This document shows positions 10,303 to 24,025 of a stretch of DNA of 64,000 nt, one piece after another. Every line of letters starts with the position of its first letter. Position 1 is the first letter of the stretch. The notes beneath the pieces are model-generated. The model saw nothing but the letters and a program-made list of their open reading frames with translations, did no database searches and was not told the origin of the DNA. The translations under genes and the position numbers were made by a program. Source of the stretch: Membranipora membranacea (Eukaryota > Bryozoa > Gymnolaemata > Cheilostomatida > Membraniporidae); the NCBI GenBank assembly GCA_914767715.1, contig OU612067.1, forward strand, positions 23,844,162-23,908,161. Direction: 5' to 3'.

Positions 10303-13300
10303 TTAATCCGAGGATTCCAATATTCTGGATTTTGAATAAGGCCGATAAGAGCTTGAACTGGTTGGAGTTTGATAAAGATTCGAGAGAGTTTTAATTTTTG
10401 ATGCTGCAGTATGGCATGTTTTTTTTTTAGCAAAAGTGACCCTAATTAAAACGGACGCTGACGGAGAATGAAAAGCCGCAGAGGCAAACGGTTTGCTGAT
10501 TCGAGATAAGCAGGAGTTGCTCCTCCTCCTGAGGTGAGTTAGAAGCAAATCTATTTTTTGATCTGAGCGAAAAAAAAGCGTGATACCCACCCTTGGTATT
10601 ATTTTGAAAATTTCAAGTCAGCTTATTTACCACCCTATTAATCCGAGGATTCCAATATTCTGGATTTTGAATAAGGCCGATAAGAGCTTGAACTGGTTGG
10701 AGTTTGATAAAGATTCGAGAGAGTTTTAATTTTTGATGCTGCAGTATGGCATGTTTTTTTTTTAGCAAAAGTGACCCTAATTAAAACGGACGCTGACGGA
10801 GAATGAAAAGCCGCAGAGGCAAACGGTTTGCTGATTCGAGATAAGCAGGAGTTGCTCCTCCTCCTGAGGTGAGTTAGAAGCAAATCTATTTTTTGATCTG
10901 AGCGAAAAAAAAGCGTGATACCCACCCTTGGTATTATTTTGAAAATTTCAAGTCAGCTTATTTACCACCCTATTAATCCGAGGATTCCAATATTCTGGAT
11001 TTTGAATAAGGCCGATAAGAGCTTGAACTGGTTGGAGTTTGATAAAGATTCGAGAGAGTTTTAATTTTTGATGCTGCAGTATGGCATGTTTTTTTTTTAG
11101 CAAAAGTGACCCTAATTAAAACGGACGCTGACGGAGAATGAAAAGCCGCAGAGGCAAACGGTTTGCTGATTCGAGATAAGCAGGAGTTGCTCCTCCTCCT
11201 GAGGTGAGTTAGAAGCAAATCTATTTTTTGATCTGAGCGAAAAAAAAGCGTGATACCCACCCTTGGTATTATTTTGAAAATTTCAAGTCAGCTTATTTAC
11301 CACCCTATTAATCCGAGGATTCCAATATTCTGGATTTTGAATAAGGCCGATAAGAGCTTGAACTGGTTGGAGTTTGATAAAGATTCGAGAGAGTTTTAAT
11401 TTTTGATGCTGCAGTATGGCATGTTTTTTTTTTAGCAAAAGTGACCCTAATTAAAACGGACGCTGACGGAGAATGAAAAGCCGCAGAGGCAAACGGTTTG
11501 CTGATTCGAGATAAGCAGGAGTTGCTCCTCCTCCTGAGGTGAGTTAGAAGCAAATCTATTTTTTGATCTGAGCGAAAAAAAAGCGTGATACCCACCCTTG
11601 GTATTATTTTGAAAATTTCAAGTCAGCTTATTTACCACCCTATTAATCCGAGGATTCCAATATTCTGGATTTTGAATAAGGCCGATAAGAGCTTGAACTG
11701 GTTGGAGTTTGATAAAGATTCGAGAGAGTTTTAATTTTTGATGCTGCAGTATGGCATGTTTTTTTTTTAGCAAAAGTGACCCTAATTAAAACGGACGCTG
11801 ACGGAGAATGAAAAGCCGCAGAGGCAAACGGTTTGCTGATTCGAGATAAGCAGGAGTTGCTCCTCCTCCTGAGGTGAGTTAGAAGCAAATCTATTTTTTG
11901 ATCTGAGCGAAAAAAAAGCGTGATACCCACCCTTGGTATTATTTTGAAAATTTCAAGTCAGCTTATTTACCACCCTATTAATCCGAGGATTCCAATATTC
12001 TGGATTTTGAATAAGGCCGATAAGAGCTTGAACTGGTTGGAGTTTGATAAAGATTCGAGAGAGTTTTAATTTTTGATGCTGCAGTATGGCATGTTTTTTT
12101 TTTAGCAAAAGTGACCCTAATTAAAACGGACGCTGACGGAGAATGAAAAGCCGCAGAGGCAAACGGTTTGCTGATTCGAGATAAGCAGGAGTTGCTCCTC
12201 CTCCTGAGGTGAGTTAGAAGCAAATCTATTTTTTGATCTGAGCGAAAAAAAGCGTGATACCCACCCTTGGTATTATTTTGAAAATTTCAAGTCAGCTTAT
12301 TTACCACCCTATTAATCCGAGGATTCCAATATTCTGGATTTTGAATAAGGCCGATAAGAGCTTGAACTGGTTGGAGTTTGATAAAGATTCGAGAGAGTTT
12401 TAATTTTTGATGCTGCAGTATGGCATGTTTTTTTTTTAGCAAAAGTGACCCTAATTAAAACGGACGCTGACGGAGAATGAAAAGCCGCAGAGGCAAACGG
12501 TTTGCTGATTCGAGATAAGCAGGAGTTGCTCCTCCTCCTGAGGTGAGTTAGAAGCAAATCTATTTTTTGATCTGAGCGAAAAAAAGCGTGATACCCACCC
12601 TTGGTATTATTTTGAAAATTTCAAGTCAGCTTATTTACCACCCTATTAATCCGAGGATTCCAATATTCTGGATTTTGAATAAGGCCGATAAGAGCTTGAA
12701 CTGGTTGGAGTTTGATAAAGATTCGAGAGAGTTTTAATTTTTGATGCTGCAGTATGGCATGTTTTTTTTTTAGCAAAAGTGACCCTAATTAAAACGGACG
12801 CTGACGGAGAATGAAAAGCCGCAGAGGCAAACGGTTTGCTGATTCGAGATAAGCAGGAGTTGCTCCTCCTCCTGAGGTGAGTTAGAAGCAAATCTATTTT
12901 TTGATCTGAGCGAAAAAAAAGCGTGATACCCACCCTTGGTATTATTTTGAAAATTTCAAGTCAGCTTATTTACCACCCTATTAATCCGAGGATTCCAATA
13001 TTCTGGATTTTGAATAAGGCCGATAAGAGCTTGAACTGGTTGGAGTTTGATAAAGATTCGAGAGAGTTTTAATTTTTGATGCTGCAGTATGGCATGTTTT
13101 TTTTTTAGCAAAAGTGACCCTAATTAAAACGGACGCTGACGGAGAATGAAAAGCCGCAGAGGCAAACGGTTTGCTGATTCGAGATAAGCAGGAGTTGCTC
13201 CTCCTCCTGAGGTGAGTTAGAAGCAAATCTATTTTTTGATCTGAGCGAAACAAAAGCGTGATACCCACCCTTGGTATTATTTTGAAAATTTCAAGTCAGC

Positions 13301-13650
13301 TTATTTACCACCCTATTAATCCGAGGATTCCAATATTCTGGATTTTGAATAAGGCCGATAAGAGCTTGAACTGGTTGGAGTTTGATAAAGATTCGAGAGA
13401 GTTTTAATTTTTGATGCTGCAGTATGGCATGTTTTTTTTTTAGCAAAAGTGACCCTAATTAAAACGGACGCTGACGGAGAATGAAAAGCCGCAGAGGCAA
13501 ACGGTTTGCTGATTCGAGATAAGCAGGAGTTGCTCCTCCTCCTGAGGTGAGTTAGAAGCAAATCTATTTTTTGATCTGAGCGAAAAAAAAGCGTGATACC
13601 CACCCTTGGTATTATTTTGAAAATTTCAAGTCAGCTTATTTACCACCCTA
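10303..13650. repeat. Ten monomers between the two large duplication copies
   Basis: Starts: 10303, 10638, 10973, 11308, 11643, 11978, 12312, 12646, 12981, 13316. Nearly all are plain consensus 335-bp copies; 11978 and 12312 are 334-bp, and 12981 has an AAACAAAA interruption. There are too few markers to detect an internal HOR. Nothing else is present. Confidence 0.9.
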
Positions 13651-16600
13651 TTAATCCGAGGATTCCAATATTCTGGATTTTGAATAAGGCCGATAAGAGC
13701 TTGAACTGGTTGGAGTTTGATAAAGATTCGAGAGAGTTTTAATTTTTGATGCTGCAGTATGGCATGTTTTTTTTTTAGCAAAAGTGACCCTAATTAAAAC
13801 GGACGCTGACGGAGAATGAAAAGCCGCAGAGGCAAACGGTTTGCTGATTCGAGATAAGCAGGAGTTGCTCCTCCTCCTGAGGTGAGTTAGAAGCAAATCT
13901 ATTTTTTGATCTGAGCGAAAAAAAGCGTGATACCCACCCTTGGTATTATTTTGAAAATTTCAAGTCAGCTTATTTACCACCCTATTAATCCGAGGATTCC
14001 AATATTCTGGATTTTGAATAAGGCCGATAAGAGCTTGAACTGGTTGGAGTTTGATAAAGATTCGAGAGAGTTTTAATTTTTGATGCTGCAGTATGGCATG
14101 TTTTTTTTTTAGCAAAAGTGACCCTAATTAAAACGGACGCTGACGGAGAATGAAAAGCCGCAGAGGCAAACGGTTTGCTGATTCGAGATAAGCAGGAGTT
14201 GCTCCTCCTCCTGAGGTGAGTTAGAAGCAAATCTATTTTTTGATCTGAGCGAAAAAAAAGCGTGATACCCACCCTTGGTATTATTTTGAAAATTTCAAGT
14301 CAGCTTATTTACCACCCTATTAATCCGAGGATTCCAATATTCTGGATTTTGAATAAGGCCGATAAGAGCTTGAACTGGTTGGAGTTTGATAAAGATTCGA
14401 GAGAGTTTTAATTTTTGATGCTGCAGTATGGCATGTTTTTTTTTTAGCAAAAGTGACCCTAATTAAAACGGACGCTGACGGAGAATGAAAAGCCGCAGAG
14501 GCAAACGGTTTGCTGATTCGAGATAAGCAGGAGTTGCTCCTCCTCCTGAGGTGAGTTAGAAGCAAATCTATTTTTTGATCTGAGCGAAAAAAAGCGTGAT
14601 ACCCACCCTTGGTATTATTTTGAAAATTTCAAGTCAGCTTATTTACCACCCTATTAATCCGAGGATTCCAATATTCTGGATTTTGAATAAGGCCGATAAG
14701 AGCTTGAACTGGTTGGAGTTTGATAAAGATTAGAGAGAGTTTTAATTTTTGATGCTGCAGTATGGCATGTTTTTTTTTTAGCAAAAGTGACCCTAATTAA
14801 AACGGACGCTGACGGAGAATGAAAAGCCGCAGAGGCAAACGGTTTGCTGATTCGAGATAAGCAGGAGTTGCTCATCCTCCTGAGGTGAGTTAGAAGCAAA
14901 TCTATTTTTTGATCTGAGCGAAAAAAAAGCGTGATACCCACCCTTGGTATTATTTTGAAAATTTCAAGTCAGCTTATTTACCACCCTATTAATCCGAGGA
15001 TTCCAATATTCTGGATTTTGAATAAGGCCGATAAGAGCTTGAACTGGTTGGAGTTTGATAAAGATTCGAGAGAGTTTTAATTTTTGATGCTGCAGTATGG
15101 CATGTTTTTTTTTTAGCAAAAGTGACCCTAATTAAAACGGACGCTGACGGAGAATGAAAAGCCGCAGAGGCAAACGGTTTGCTGATTCGAGATAAGCAGG
15201 AGTTGCTCCTCCTCCTGAGGTGAGTTAGAAGCAAATCTATTTTTTGATCTGAGCGAAAAAAAAGCGTGATACCCACCCTTGGTATTATTTTGAAAATTTC
15301 AAGTCAGCTTATTTACCACCCTATTAATCCGAGGATTCCAATATTCTGGATTTTGAATAAGGCCGATAAGAGCTTGAACTGGTTGGAGTTTGATAAAGAT
15401 TCGAGAGAGTTTTAATTTTTGATGCTGCAGTATGGCATGTTTTTTTTTTAGCAAAAGTGACCCTAATTAAAACGGACGCTGACGGAGAATGAAAAGCCGC
15501 AGAGGCAAACGGTTTGCTGATTCGAGATAAGCAGGAGTTGCTCCTCCTCCTGAGGTGAGTTAGAAGCAAATCTATTTTTTGATCTGAGCGAAAAAAAAGC
15601 GTGATACCCACCCTTGGTATTATTTTGAAAATTTCAAGTCAGCTTATTTACCACCCTATTAATCCGAGGATTCCAATATTCTGGATTTTGAATAAGGCCG
15701 ATAAGAGCTTGAACTGGTTGGAGTTTGATAAAGATTCGAGAGAGTTTTAATTTTTGATGCTGCAGTATGGCATGTTTTTTTTTTAGCAAAAGTGACCCTA
15801 ATTAAAACGGACGCTGACGGAGAATGAAAAGCCGCAGAGGCAAACGGTTTGCTGATTCGAGATAAGCAGGAGTTGCTCCTCCTCCTGAGGTGAGTTAGAA
15901 GCAAATCTATTTTTTGATCTGAGCGAAAAAAAGCGTGATACCCACCCTTGGTATTATTTTGAAAATTTCAAGTCAGCTTATTTACCACCCTATTAATCCG
16001 AGGATTCCAATATTCTGGATTTTGAATAAGGCCGATAAGAGCTTGAACTGGTTGGAGTTTGATAAAGATTCGAGAGAGTTTTAATTTTTGATGCTGCAGT
16101 ATGGCATGTTTTTTTTTTAGCAAAAGTGACCCTAATTAAAACGGACGCTGACGGAGAATGAAAAGCCGCAGAGGCAAACGGTTTGCTGATTCGAGATAAG
16201 CAGGAGTTGCTCCTCCTCCTGAGGTGAGTTAGAAGCAAATCTATTTTTTGATCTGAGCGAAAAAAAAGCGTGATACCCACCCTTGGTATTATTTTGAAAA
16301 TTTCAAGTCAGCTTATTTACCACCCTATTAATCCGAGGATTCCAATATTCTGGATTTTGAATAAGGCCGATAAGAGCTTGAACTGGTTGGAGTTTGATAA
16401 AGATTCGAGAGAGTTTTAATTTTTGATGCTGCAGTATGGCATGTTTTTTTTTTAGCAAAAGTGACCCTAATTAAAACGGACGCTGACGGAGAATGAAAAG
16501 CCGCAGAGGCAAACGGTTTGCTGATTCGAGATAAGCAGGAGTTGCTCCTCCTCCTGAGGTGAGTTAGAAGCAAATCTATTTTTTGATCTGAGCGAAAAAA

Positions 16601-17331
16601 AGCGTGATACCCACCCTTGGTATTATTTTGAAAATTTCAAGTCAGCTTATTTACCACCCTATTAATCCGAGGATTCCAATATTCTGGATTTTGAATAAGG
16701 CCGATAAGAGCTTGAACTGGTTGGAGTTTGATAAAGATTCGAGAGAGTTTTAATTTTTGATGCTGCAGTATGGCATGTTTTTTTTTTAGCAAAAGTGACC
16801 CTAATTAAAACGGACGCTGACGGAGAATGAAAAGCCGCAGAGGCAAACGGTTTGCTGATTCGAGATAAGCAGGAGTTGCTCCTCCTCCTGAGGTGAGTTA
16901 GAAGCAAATCTATTTTTTGATCTGAGCGAAAAAAAAGCGTGATACCCACCCTTGGTATTATTTTGAAAATTTCAAGTCAGCTTATTTACCACCCTATTAA
17001 TCCGAGGATTCCAATATTCTGGATTTTGAATAAGGCCGATAAGAGCTTGAACTGGTTGGAGTTTGATAAAGATTCGAGAGAGTTTTAATTTTTGATGCTG
17101 CAGTATGGCATGTTTTTTTTTTTAGCAAAAGTGACCCTAATTAAAACGGACGCTGACGGAGAATGAAAAGCCGCAGAGGCAAACGGTTTGCTGATTCGAG
17201 ATAAGCAGGAGTTGCTCCTCCTCCTGAGGTGAGTTAGAAGCAAATCTATTTTTTGATCTGAGCGAAAAAAAGCGTGATACCCACCCTTGGTATTATTTTG
17301 AAGATTTCAAGTCAGCTTATTTACCACCCTA

Positions 17332-19673
17332 TTAATCCGAGGATTCCAATATTCTGGATTTTGAATAAGGCCGATAAGAGCTTGAACTGGTTGGAGTTTG
17401 ATAAAGATTCGAGAGAGTTTTAATTTTTGATGCTGCAGTATGGCATGTTTTTTTTTTAGCAAAAGTGACCCTAATTAAAACGGACGCTGACGGAGAATGA
17501 AAAGCCGCAGAGGCAAACGGTTTGCTGATTCGAGATAAGCAGGAGTTGCTCCTCCTCCTGAGGTGAGTTAGAAGCAGATCTATTTTTTGATCTGAGCGAA
17601 AAAAAGCGTGATACCCACCCTTGGTATTATTTTGAAAATTTCAAGTCAGCTTATTTACCACCCTATTAATCCGAGGATTCCAATATTCTGGATTTTTGAA
17701 TAAGGCCGATAAGAGCTTGAACTGGTTGGAGTTTGATAAAGATTCGAGAGAGTTTTAATTTTTGATGCTGCAGTATGGCATGTTTTTTTTTTAGCAAAAG
17801 TGACCCTAATTAAAACGGACGCTGACGGAGAATGAAAAGCCGCAGAAGCAAACGGTTTGCTGATTCGAGATAAGCAGGAGTTGCTCCTCCTCCTGAGGTG
17901 AGCTAGAAGCAAATCTATTTTTTGATCTGAGCGAAAAAAAAGCGTGATACCCACCCTTGGTATTATTTTGAAAATTTCAAGTCAGCTTATTTACCACCCT
18001 ATTAATCCGAGGATTCCAATATTCTGGATTTTGAATAAGGCCGATAAGAGCTTGAACTGGTTGGAGTTTGATAAAGATTCGAGAGAGTTTTAATTTTTGA
18101 TGCTGCAGTATGGCATGTTTTTTTTTTAGCAAAAGTGACCCTAATTAAAACGGACGCTGACGGAGAATGAAAAGCCGCAGAGGCAAACGGTTTGCTGATT
18201 CGAGATAAGCAGGAGTTGCTCCTCCTCCTGAGGTGAGTTAGAAGCAAATCTATTTTTTGATCTGAGCGAAAAAAAGCGTGATACCCACCCTTGGTATTAT
18301 TTTGAAAATTTCAAGTCAGCTTATTTACCACCCTATTAATCCGAGGATTCCAATATTCTGGATTTTGAATAAGGCCGATAAGAGCTTGAACTGGTTGGAG
18401 TTTGATAAAGATTCGAGAGAGTTTTAATTTTTGATGCTGCAGTATGGCATGTTTTTTTTTTAGCAAAAGTGACCCTAATTAAAACGGACGCTGACGGAGA
18501 ATGAAAAGCCGCAGAGGCAAACGGTTTGCTGATTCGAGATAAGCAGGAGTTGCTCCTCCTCCTGAGGTGAGTTAGAAGCAAATCTATTTTTTGATCTGAG
18601 CGAAAAAAAAGCGTGATACCCACCCTTGGTATTATTTTGAAAATTTCAAGTCAGCTTATTTACCACCCTATTAATCCGAGGATTCCAATATTCTGGATTT
18701 TGAATAAGGCCGATAAGAGCTTGAACTGGTTGGAGTTTGATAAAGATTCGAGAGAGTTTTAATTTTTGATGCTGCAGTATGGCATGTTTTTTTTTTAGCA
18801 AAAGTGACCCTAATTAAAACGGACGCTGACGGAGAATGAAAAGCCGCAGAGGCAAACGGTTTGCTGATTCGAGATAAGCAGGAGTTGCTCCTCCTCCTGA
18901 GGTGAGTTAGAAGCAAATCTATTTTTTGATCTGAGCGAAAAAAAGCGTGATACCCACCCTTGGTATTATTTTGAAAATTTCAAGTCAGCTTATTTACCAC
19001 CCTATTAATCCGAGGATTCCAATATTCTGGATTTTGAATAAGGCCGATAAGAGCTTGAACTGGTTGGAGTTTGATAAAGATTCGAGAGAGTTTTAATTTT
19101 TGATGCTGCAGTATGGCATGTTTTTTTTTTAGCAAAAGTGACCCTAATTAAAACGGACGCTGACGGAGAATGAAAAGCCGCAGAGGCAAACGGTTTGCTG
19201 ATTCGAGATAAGCAGGAGTTGCTCCTCCTCCTGAGGTGAGTTAGAAGCAAATCTATTTTTTGATCTGAGCGAAAAAAAAGCGTGATACCCACCCTTGGTA
19301 TTATTTTGAAAATTTCAAGTCAGCTTATTTACCACCCTATTAATCCGAGGATTCCAATATTCTGGATTTTGAATAAGGCCGATAAGAGCTTGAACTGGTT
19401 GGAGTTTGATAAAGATTCGAGAGAGTTTTAATTTTTGATGCTGCAGTATGGCATGTTTTTTTTTTAGCAAAAGTGACCCTAATTAAAACGGACGCTGACG
19501 GAGAATGAAAAGCCGCAGAGGCAAACGGTTTGCTGATTCGAGATAAGCAGGAGTTGCTCCTCCTCCTGAGGTGAGTTAGAAGCAAATCTATTTTTTGATC
19601 TGAGCGAAAAAAAGCGTGATACCCACCCTTGGTATTATTTTGAAAATTTCAAGTCAGCTTATTTACCACCCTA
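17332..19673. repeat. 7-mer higher-order repeat, unit 1 of copy 2 (2,342 bp)
   Basis: Lengths are 334, 336, 334, 335, 334, 335, 334, with the BglII marker at 17576 and the extra-T monomer at 17666. This corresponds to 3946-6287. Confidence 0.9.
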
Positions 19674-22015
19674 TTAATCCGAGGATTCCAATATTCTGGA
19701 TTTTGAATAAGGCCGATAAGAGCTTGAACTGGTTGGAGTTTGATAAAGATTCGAGAGAGTTTTAATTTTTGATGCTGCAGTATGGCATGTTTTTTTTTTA
19801 GCAAAAGTGACCCTAATTAAAACGGACGCTGACGGAGAATGAAAAGCCGCAGAGGCAAACGGTTTGCTGATTCGAGATAAGCAGGAGTTGCTCCTCCTCC
19901 TGAGGTGAGTTAGAAGCAGATCTATTTTTTGATCTGAGCGAAAAAAAGCGTGATACCCACCCTTGGTATTATTTTGAAAATTTCAAGTCAGCTTATTTAC
20001 CACCCTATTAATCCGAGGATTCCAATATTCTGGATTTTTGAATAAGGCCGATAAGAGCTTGAACTGGTTGGAGTTTGATAAAGATTCGTGAGAGTTTTAA
20101 TTTTTGATGCTGCAGTATGGCATGTTTTTTTTTTAGCAAAAGTGACCCTAATTAAAACGGACGCTGACGGAGAATGAAAAGCCGCAGAAGCAAACGGTTT
20201 GCTGATTCGAGATAAGCAGGAGTTGCTCCTCCTCCTGAGGTGAGCTAGAAGCAAATCTATTTTTTGATCTGAGCGAAAAAAAAGCGTGATACCCACCCTT
20301 GGTATTATTTTGAAAATTTCAAGTCAGCTTATTTACCACCCTATTAATCCGAGGATTCCAATATTCTGGATTTTGAATAAGGCCGATAAGAGCTTGAACT
20401 GGTTGGAGTTTGATAAAGATTCGAGAGAGTTTTAATTTTTGATGCTGCAGTATGGCATGTTTTTTTTTTAGCAAAAGTGACCCTAATTAAAACGGACGCT
20501 GACGGAGAATGAAAAGCCGCAGAGGCAAACGGTTTGCTGATTCGAGATAAGCAGGAGTTGCTCCTCCTCCTGAGGTGAGTTAGAAGCAAATCTATTTTTT
20601 GATCTGAGCGAAAAAAAGCGTGATACCCACCCTTGGTATTATTTTGAAAATTTCAAGTCAGCTTATTTACCACCCTATTAATCCGAGGATTCCAATATTC
20701 TGGATTTTGAATAAGGCCGATAAGAGCTTGAACTGGTTGGAGTTTGATAAAGATTCGAGAGAGTTTTAATTTTTGATGCTGCAGTATGGCATGTTTTTTT
20801 TTTAGCAAAAGTGACCCTAATTAAAACGGACGCTGACGGAGAATGAAAAGCCGCAGAGGCAAACGGTTTGCTGATTCGAGATAAGCAGGAGTTGCTCCTC
20901 CTCCTGAGGTGAGTTAGAAGCAAATCTATTTTTTGATCTGAGCGAAAAAAAAGCGTGATACCCACCCTTGGTATTATTTTGAAAATTTCAAGTCAGCTTA
21001 TTTACCACCCTATTAATCCGAGGATTCCAATATTCTGGATTTTGAATAAGGCCGATAAGAGCTTGAACTGGTTGGAGTTTGATAAAGATTCGAGAGAGTT
21101 TTAATTTTTGATGCTGCAGTATGGCATGTTTTTTTTTTAGCAAAAGTGACCCTAATTAAAACGGACGCTGACGGAGAATGAAAAGCCGCAGAGGCAAACG
21201 GTTTGCTGATTCGAGATAAGCAGGAGTTGCTCCTCCTCCTGAGGTGAGTTAGAAGCAAATCTATTTTTTGATCTGAGCGAAAAAAAGCGTGATACCCACC
21301 CTTGGTATTATTTTGAAAATTTCAAGTCAGCTTATTTACCACCCTATTAATCCGAGGATTCCAATATTCTGGATTTTGAATAAGGCCGATAAGAGCTTGA
21401 ACTGGTTGGAGTTTGATAAAGATTCGAGAGAGTTTTAATTTTTGATGCTGCAGTATGGCATGTTTTTTTTTTAGCAAAAGTGACCCTAATTAAAACGGAC
21501 GCTGACGGAGAATGAAAAGCCGCAGAGGCAAACGGTTTGCTGATTCGAGATAAGCAGGAGTTGCTCCTCCTCCTGAGGTGAGTTAGAAGCAAATCTATTT
21601 TTTGATCTGAGCGAAAAAAAAGCGTGATACCCACCCTTGGTATTATTTTGAAAATTTCAAGTCAGCTTATTTACCACCCTATTAATCCGAGGATTCCAAT
21701 ATTCTGGATTTTGAATAAGGCCGATAAGAGCTTGAACTGGTTGGAGTTTGATAAAGATTCGAGAGAGTTTTAATTTTTGATGCTGCAGTATGGCATGTTT
21801 TTTTTTTAGCAAAAGTGACCCTAATTAAAACGGACGCTGACGGAGAATGAAAAGCCGCAGAGGCAAACGGTTTGCTGATTCGAGATAAGCAGGAGTTGCT
21901 CCTCCTCCTGAGGTGAGTTAGAAGCAAATCTATTTTTTGATCTGAGCGAAAAAAAGCGTGATACCCACCCTTGGTATTATTTTGAAAATTTCAAGTCAGC
22001 TTATTTACCACCCTA
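19674..22015. repeat. 7-mer higher-order repeat, unit 2 of copy 2, intact (2,342 bp)
   Basis: The length series is the same as the preceding unit, with the BglII marker at 19918 and the extra-T monomer at 20008, which also has T20089. It retains the monomer missing from 6288-8295. Confidence 0.9.
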
Positions 22016-23690
22016 TTAATCCGAGGATTCCAATATTCTGGATTTTGAATAAGGCCGATAAGAGCTTGAACTGGTTGGAGTTTGATAAAGATTCGAGAGA
22101 GTTTTAATTTTTGAAGCTGCAGTATGGCATGTTTTTTTTTTAGCAAAAGTGACCCTAATTAAAACGGACGCTGACGGAGAATGAAAAGCCGCAGAGGCAA
22201 ACGGTTTGCTGATTCGAGATAAGCAGGAGTTGCTCCTCCTCCTGAGGTGAGTTAGAAGCAAATCTATTTTTTGATCTGAGCGAAAAAAAAGCGTGATACC
22301 CACCCTTGGTATTATTTTGAAAATTTCAAGTCAGCTTATTTACCACCCTATTAATCCGAAGATTCCAATATTCTGGATTTTGAATAAGGCCGATAAGAGC
22401 TTGAACTGGTTGGAGTTTGATAAAGATTCGAGAGAGTTTTAATTTTTGATGCTGCAGTATGGCATGTTTTTTTTTTAGCAAAAGTGACCCTAATTAAAAC
22501 GGACGCTGACGGAGAATGAAAAGCCGCAGAGGCAAACGGTTTGCTGATTCGAGATAAGCAGGAGTTGCTCCTCCTCCTGAGGTGAGTTAGAAGCAAATCT
22601 ATTTTTTGATCTGAGCGAAAAAAAAGCGTGATACCCACCCTTGGTATTATTTTGAAAATTTCAAGTCAGCTTATTTACCACCCTATTAATCCGATGATTC
22701 CAATATTCTGGATTTTGAATAAGGCCGATAAGAGCTTGAACTGGTTGGAGTTTGATAAAGATTCGAGAGAGTTTTAATTTTTGATGCTGCAGTATGGCAT
22801 GTTTTTTTTTTAGCAAAAGTGACCCTAATTAAAACGGACGCTGACGGAGAATGAAAAGCCGCAGAGGCAAACGGTTTGCTGATTCGAGATAAGCAGGAGT
22901 TGCTCCTCCTCCTGAGGTGAGTTAGAAGCAAATCTATTTTTTGATCTGAGCGAAAAAAAAGCGTGATACCCACCCTTGGTATTATTTTGAAAATTTCAAG
23001 TCAGCTTATTTACCACCCTATTAATCCGAGGATTCCAATATTCTGGATTTTGAATAAGGCCGATAAGAGCTTGAACTGGTTGGAGTTTGATAAAGATTCG
23101 AGAGAGTTTTAATTTTTGATGCTGCAGTATGGCATGTTTTTTTTTTAGCAAAAGTGACCCTAATTAAAACGGACGCTGACGGAGAATGAAAAGCCGCAGA
23201 GGCAAACGGTTTGCTGATTCGAGATAAGCAGGAGTTGCTCCTCCTCCTGAGGTGAGTTAGAAGCAAATCTATTTTTTGATCTGAGCGAAAAAAAAGCGTG
23301 ATACCCACCCTTGGTATTATTTTGAAAATTTCAAGTCAGCTTATTTACCACCCTATTAATCCGAGGATTCCAATATTCTGGATTTTGAATAAGGCCGATA
23401 AGAGCTTGAACTGGTTGGAGTTTGATAAAGATTCGAGAGAGTTTTAATTTTTTATGCTGCAGTATGGCATGTTTTTTTTTTAGCAAAAGTGACCCTAATT
23501 AAAACGGACGCTGACGGAGAATGAAAAGCCGCAGAGGCAAACGGTTTGCTGATTCGAGATAAGCAGGAGTTGCTCCTCCTCCTGAGGTGAGTTAGAAGCA
23601 AATCTATTTTTTGATCTGAGCGAAAAAAAAGCGTGATACCCACCCTTGGTATTATTTTGAAAATTTCAAGTCAGCTTATTTACCGCCCTA

Positions 23691-24025
23691 TTAATCCGAG
23701 GATTCAAATATTCTGGATTTTGAATAAGGCCGATAAGAGCTTGAACTGGTTGGAGTTTGATAAAGATTCGAGAGAGTTTTAATTTTTGATGCTGCAGTAT
23801 GGCATGTTTTTTTTTTAGCAAAAGTGACCCTAATTAAAACGGACGCTGACGGAGAATGAAAAGCCGCAGAGGCAAACGGTTTGCTGATTCGAGATAAGCA
23901 GGAGTTGCTCCTCCTCCTGAGGTGAGTTAGAAGCAAATCTATTTTTTGATCTGAGCGAAAAAAAAGCGTGATACCCACCCTTGGTATTATTTTGAAAATT
24001 TCAAGTCAGCTTATTTACCACCCTA
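23691..24025. repeat. Single monomer at the right edge of duplication copy 2
   Basis: This 335-bp monomer has a private A at 23706 (GATTCAAATA). It follows the G23685 marker. Its partner at 9971 is quite different, so the duplication boundary falls about here. Confidence 0.75.

Larger units (their letters stand above)
13651..23690. repeat. Large duplication, copy 2 (30 monomers)
   Basis: Starts: 13651, 13985, 14320, 14654, 14989, 15324, 15659, 15993, 16328, 16662, 16997, 17332, 17666, 18002, 18336, 18671, 19005, 19340, 19674, 20008, 20344, 20678, 21013, 21347, 21682, 22016, 22351, 22686, 23021, 23356. It matches copy 1 at an offset of 13,385-13,386 up to the 7-mers and 13,720 after them (A22115, A22360, T22695, T23453, G23685). 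Private changes: A14732, a T11 tract at about 17112, G17303 and T20089. About one private difference per kb was found by eye, so the duplication is recent. Confidence 0.9.

Noticed and set aside
266-23690. The 13.4-kb duplication as a pure assembly artefact
   Set aside because: Each copy has several private substitutions and they differ by one monomer, which a copied contig would not show. Long-read confirmation is still needed, more so for the identical-looking 8-mers at 36406-41761.
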